64,000 bases of DNA from JAKANT01 sp035502095 (GTDB lineage: Bacteria; Pseudomonadota; Gammaproteobacteria; Burkholderiales; Burkholderiaceae_F), in NCBI GenBank assembly GCA_035502095.1, contig DATJUX010000040.1, positions 62,001 through 126,000 on the forward strand, written 5' to 3'. The translations under genes and the position numbers were made by a program. Below, piece by piece: positions 61,039 through 64,000 of this stretch. A model generated the notes under the pieces. That model was not told the DNA's origin, ran no database searches, and was given only the letters and a program-made list of their open reading frames with translations. How positions within the stretch are numbered: the first letter of the stretch is position 1; every line of letters starts with the position of its first letter.

Positions 61039-61676
61039 GAAAGCAGGTCGCTCGAAAGCGCGCGCACCGGCAGGAACGATCGGCGATGCACGGCGCACGG
61101 ACCCAGCCGCCGCAGGTTTGCGAGGTGCTCCGCGGTGGCGTAACCCATGTGCCGTGCGAAGCCGTAGCCGGGGAAACTCTCGTCGAGCGCGCGCATGAGC
61201 GCATCGCGATGTGTCTTGGCCAGGATCGAGGCGGCTGCGATCGCCGGTTGGGTCGCGTCGCCGTCGACGATCGCGCGGGCGGGAATGGCAAGCCGCGGCA
61301 GCTGGTTGCCGTCGATGAGCGCGAATTCGGCCTCCGGGTCGAGCGCCTCGATCGCGCGCTGCATGGCAAGCAGGCTCGCGTTCAGGATGTTCAACCGGTC
61401 GATCTCCTCGACCGTCGCTGCGCCGACGGCCCACGCAGCGGCGCGTCCCTGAATCGTCACGGCCAGGCGGTCGCGTTGCGCGGCGCTGAGTTGCTTCGAG
61501 TCGCGCAGGCCTTCGATCGGGCGGCGCGCATCGAGTATCACCGCCGCCGCGACCACCGGCCCCGCGAGCGGCCCGCGCCCTGCCTCGTCCGATCCGCAGG
61601 TGCGCCCGGGCGCGGCGCTGCGCGGGAACAGATCGAGACTGAGTTCGTCTTCATGCCCGCGAGCGCGCGTCTTCAT
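61035..61676 (-). CDS. rnhB: Ribonuclease HII
   Basis: Removes ribonucleotides from DNA. 213 residues with the first two acidic residues Asp30-Glu31 in GSDEAGRGPLAGPVV, Asp in ALIDGN, and the HMGYATAEH segment near the end. The first 22 residues are an unconserved lead. ATG overlaps the lpxB stop (ATGA). Confidence 0.95.
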   Translation of the reverse strand: MKTRARGHEDELSLDLFPRSAAPGRTCGSDEAGRGPLAGPVVAAAVILDARRPIEGLRDSKQLSAAQRDRLAVTIQGRAAAWAVGAATVEEIDRLNILNASLLAMQRAIEALDPEAEFALIDGNQLPRLAIPARAIVDGDATQPAIAAASILAKTHRDALMRALDESFPGYGFARHMGYATAEHLANLRRLGPCAVHRRSFLPVRALSSDLLS

Positions 61677-62824
61677 CTTGCCGCCGCCTCCGCGATGGCT
61701 TCCGCAACCAGCCCGGGTGTGTCCCGCTGCAAGGTCGCGCGTATTGCCGCGAACTGCTCGGCCAGCAGGTTCACCCGCGCCGGATCGTCGAGAAAGCCCA
61801 TCAGCGCCGGGCCGAGCCGGTCGGCGATCACGTCCTTCTGCACGAACTCGGGCACGACGTGCCGGCCGGCCAGTATGTTGGGCAACCCGAAGTACGGGAT
61901 CAAGGCCTTGCGCCGCGTGATCCACTCGGTCAGCCACGGCACCTTGTAGGCGATCACCATCGGCTTGCCGAACAGCATCGTTTCCAGTGTCGCGGTGCCG
62001 CCGGCGACGAGCACGGCGTCGGCGGCTTCGAGACAATCGTGCGACCGCCCCTGCGTCACGAGCGCACGCGCGCGATCGATTCCGGCCCACGCCAGCATCG
62101 CGTCGAGCATCGTCTTGAGCTCTTCGCTTGCCGCGGGCACGACGAACTGCATCCGCGGGTTACGCTGCTGCAGCCAGCGCATGGTGTCGCAAAAGGGCGG
62201 GCCGAGCGCGCTCACTTCCGCCTTGCGACTGCCCGGCAACATGGCGACCGTCGGCGCAGCTGCGTCGATGCCCAGCCTGAAGCGCGCGGCAGGCGCATCG
62301 GCGCGCTGGGGCAATGTGCCGGCGAGAGGATGCCCGACATACGTCGTGCGCACCCCCGCATCGGCAAACAGTTTTTCCTCGAACGGCAGTACCGGCAGCA
62401 GATGTTCGACCGCGCGCGCCACCTGCGCGATGCGCTCGGGACGCCACGCCCAGACGGCCGGCGCGACATACTGGATCGTCCGCACGCCCGCCGCGCGCAG
62501 CTTCTCCTGCACGCCGAGGTTGAAGTCGGGTGCGTCGACGCCGACGTACACGCGCGCCCGCCACTCGCGCACGCGTGCCGTCAATTCGCGCCGTATGCGC
62601 AGCAGCCGTGGCAGATGACGCAACACTTCCGCGTAACCGCGCACCGAGAGTTCGCGCACGTGCCACCACGCGTCGAAGCCGGCCGCGCGCATGTGATCGC
62701 CGCCGATGCCGGCGCACTCGCATGCCCCAAGGCGCGCGTGCAATGCCGGCAGCACCAGGCCGGCGAGTATGTCGCCGGAGGCTTCGCCGGCTGCCATCGC
62801 GATGCGCGCCGGGCCGGCGTTCAC
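61673..62824 (-). CDS. lpxB: Lipid-A-disaccharide synthase
   Basis: Glycosyltransferase joining UDP-2,3-diacylglucosamine to lipid X. 383 residues from the GTG at 62824, eight bases after the lpxA stop; this gives IAMAAGEASGDILAG at the right distance from the N-terminus. Upstream in-frame starts would overlap lpxA and add Cys-rich sequence. LLPGSRKAEV and VAGGTATLETMLFGKPMV are the conserved nucleotide-sugar motifs. The start has no strong ribosome site, suggesting coupling to lpxA. Confidence 0.94.
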   Translation of the reverse strand: MNAGPARIAMAAGEASGDILAGLVLPALHARLGACECAGIGGDHMRAAGFDAWWHVRELSVRGYAEVLRHLPRLLRIRRELTARVREWRARVYVGVDAPDFNLGVQEKLRAAGVRTIQYVAPAVWAWRPERIAQVARAVEHLLPVLPFEEKLFADAGVRTTYVGHPLAGTLPQRADAPAARFRLGIDAAAPTVAMLPGSRKAEVSALGPPFCDTMRWLQQRNPRMQFVVPAASEELKTMLDAMLAWAGIDRARALVTQGRSHDCLEAADAVLVAGGTATLETMLFGKPMVIAYKVPWLTEWITRRKALIPYFGLPNILAGRHVVPEFVQKDVIADRLGPALMGFLDDPARVNLLAEQFAAIRATLQRDTPGLVAEAIAEAAAR

Positions 62825-62831
62825 GTCGGTA

Positions 62832-63620
62832 TCAGCGCACGATTCCGCGCTCGGACCGGCGCAGGAATTGCAGGAGGAGTTGCAGGTGTTGCGCATGCTC
62901 GGGCAGTTCGGCCGCCTGGGCCTCGATGTGCCCGATCGCGTCCTCGAGGCTCAGGCCGTCCCGATACAGCGTCTTGTATGCGCGCCGCAACGCAGTGATG
63001 GCTTCGGCCGAGAACCCGCGTCGCCGCAACCCTTCGACGTTCATGCCGCGGGCCGACGGCGGGTTGCCGTTGGTCATCACGTACGGCGGCAGGTCCTGCG
63101 TCAGCATCGTGCCGCCGCCGGTCATCGCGTGGGGGCCGATCTTGACGAACTGGTGCACGCCGGTCATGCCGCCGAGGATCGCCCAGTCGCCGACGATGAC
63201 GTGGCCGGCAAGCTGCGCGCTGTTGGCGAGGATGGTGTTGTCGCCGACGACGCAATCGTGCGCGATGTGCACGTAGGCCATGATCCAGTTGTTCGAACCG
63301 ACCCGGGTCACCCCCGCGTCCTGCACCGTGCCGGTGTTGAACGTGCAGTATTCGCGGATCATGTTGCCGTCGCCGATCTCGAGCCGGGTCGGCTCGCCGG
63401 CGTATTTCTTGTCCTGCGGCGGACCGCCGATCGAGGTGAAGGAGTAAACGCGGTTGTTGCGTCCGACGCTCGTGTGTCCTTCCAGCACCGTGTGCGGGCC
63501 GATCCAGGTGCCGGCTCCGATGCTGACGTGGGCTCCGATGATCGAGTACGCGCCCACCTCGACGTCGGCTGCGAGCTGCGCGCCCGCCTCGACCAGGGCC
63601 GTCGGGTGCACTCGCGCCAT
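62832..63620 (-). CDS. lpxA: UDP-N-acetylglucosamine acyltransferase
   Basis: First enzyme of lipid A synthesis, 262 residues. The left-handed beta helix of hexapeptide repeats covers residues 4-185. His121 in AYVHIAHDC matches the catalytic base of E. coli LpxA, and the IGGPPQDKKY loop is present. The helical C-terminus is normal. ATG overlaps the fabZ stop by one base. Confidence 0.96.
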   Translation of the reverse strand: MARVHPTALVEAGAQLAADVEVGAYSIIGAHVSIGAGTWIGPHTVLEGHTSVGRNNRVYSFTSIGGPPQDKKYAGEPTRLEIGDGNMIREYCTFNTGTVQDAGVTRVGSNNWIMAYVHIAHDCVVGDNTILANSAQLAGHVIVGDWAILGGMTGVHQFVKIGPHAMTGGGTMLTQDLPPYVMTNGNPPSARGMNVEGLRRRGFSAEAITALRRAYKTLYRDGLSLEDAIGHIEAQAAELPEHAQHLQLLLQFLRRSERGIVR

Positions 63621-64000
63621 CACGGCACCTTGCGGTCGATGGTGCGGTAGGCGCACATCAGTTCGGCCTCCGCGACGACGTTGCCCTCGACCGAAGCCCG
63701 TACGTCGTACTTGCCGACGCCGCGCAGATTGCGCGTGAGTTCGGCCTCGAGCCGCAGCTGGTCGCCCGGCATCACCGGGCGCTTGAAGCGTGCGCGGTCG
63801 ATGCCGGCGAAGTAGGAAAGCGAGTTCTCGTCCGGCAGCTTCTCGATCGATATGAATGTCAGGATTGCCGCCGTCTGCGCGAGTGCCTCGATGATCAGCA
63901 CGCCGGGCATCACCGGGTAGTGCGGGAAGTGACCGACGAAGAATTGCTCGTTCATCGAGACGTTCTTCAGCGCGACGATGCGCTTGCCCTTCTCCACCTC
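63620..64000 (-). CDS. fabZ: 3-hydroxyacyl-ACP dehydratase FabZ (partial, N-terminus missing)
   Basis: The frame runs off the window edge; about 126 codons remain. GHFPHYPVMPGVLIIEALAQ holds the catalytic His and Glu of the hotdog dehydratase, and the C-terminus is complete. About the first 20-25 residues, including the HRYPFLLVDRV region, are outside the window. A GTG at 63997 is not a real start. It leads the fabZ-lpxA-lpxB-rnhB-trmH operon. Confidence 0.95.
   Translation of the reverse strand, partial: EVEKGKRIVALKNVSMNEQFFVGHFPHYPVMPGVLIIEALAQTAAILTFISIEKLPDENSLSYFAGIDRARFKRPVMPGDQLRLEAELTRNLRGVGKYDVRASVEGNVVAEAELMCAYRTIDRKVP

Overview
The window is high-GC chromosomal DNA with the gene order of a Gram-negative betaproteobacterium. 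The reasons are the fabZ-lpxA-lpxB-rnhB-trmH run, divergent ppsA/ppsR, smpB beside rnfH, a DUF4124 gene, guaB-guaA, and ygfZ divergent from mltG-tmk-holB-pilZ-tatD. Lipid A genes prove an outer membrane. I cannot name a genus. I found no rRNA, tRNA, CRISPR array, insertion sequence or prophage. Genes are densely packed, many overlap by 1-16 bases, and several start with GTG or TTG.

Layout. 1-10393 (+): end of livH, livM, livG, livF, then a catabolic set: fused enoyl-CoA hydratase/3-hydroxyacyl-CoA dehydrogenase, acyl-CoA dehydrogenase, Dabb protein, SDR, thioesterase, MDR oxidoreductase, epoxide-hydrolase-like enzyme. It reads as uptake plus beta-oxidation of an unknown acid. 10473-14090 (+): periplasmic M16 peptidase, hotdog thioesterase, GNAT. 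14103-16254 (-): NRDE protein, DUF4936 protein, YgfZ. 16283-20323 (+): mltG, tmk, holB, pilZ-like, TatD nuclease. 20497-23623 (-): pyruvate formate-lyase and its activase. 23750-27780: flavoprotein, one-cysteine OsmC protein, HxlR regulator divergent from an NAD(P)-binding oxidoreductase, DUF302 protein. 27982-29550 (+): ClsC-type phospholipase D lipoprotein. 29596-35051 (-): complete dipeptide/oligopeptide ABC importer. 35142-38802: OmpR-type two-component system divergent from a DegP-type protease, with a striking 11-base repeat array between them. 38954-42860: purT, a NarL-type regulator and a convergent hybrid kinase.

42932-53614 (mostly -): ldcA, tadA (with an extra N-terminal domain), two yceI genes with a cytochrome b561, a P-type proton ATPase, guaA, guaB, then DUF4124 (+) and rnfH. 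53699-64000: smpB, an SPFH/NfeD membrane pair, ppsA/ppsR, cfa, trmH-type methyltransferase, rnhB, lpxB, lpxA and the end of fabZ, cut by the window edge.

No mobile or defence system is present. The points most worth checking are the four-repeat operator/promoter before degP (37204-37258), the TadA fusion (43821-44816), the hybrid kinase receiver with 20 extra residues between its Thr and Lys, the possible small RNA after degP (38803-38953), and the 4.6-kb block between guaA and tadA.
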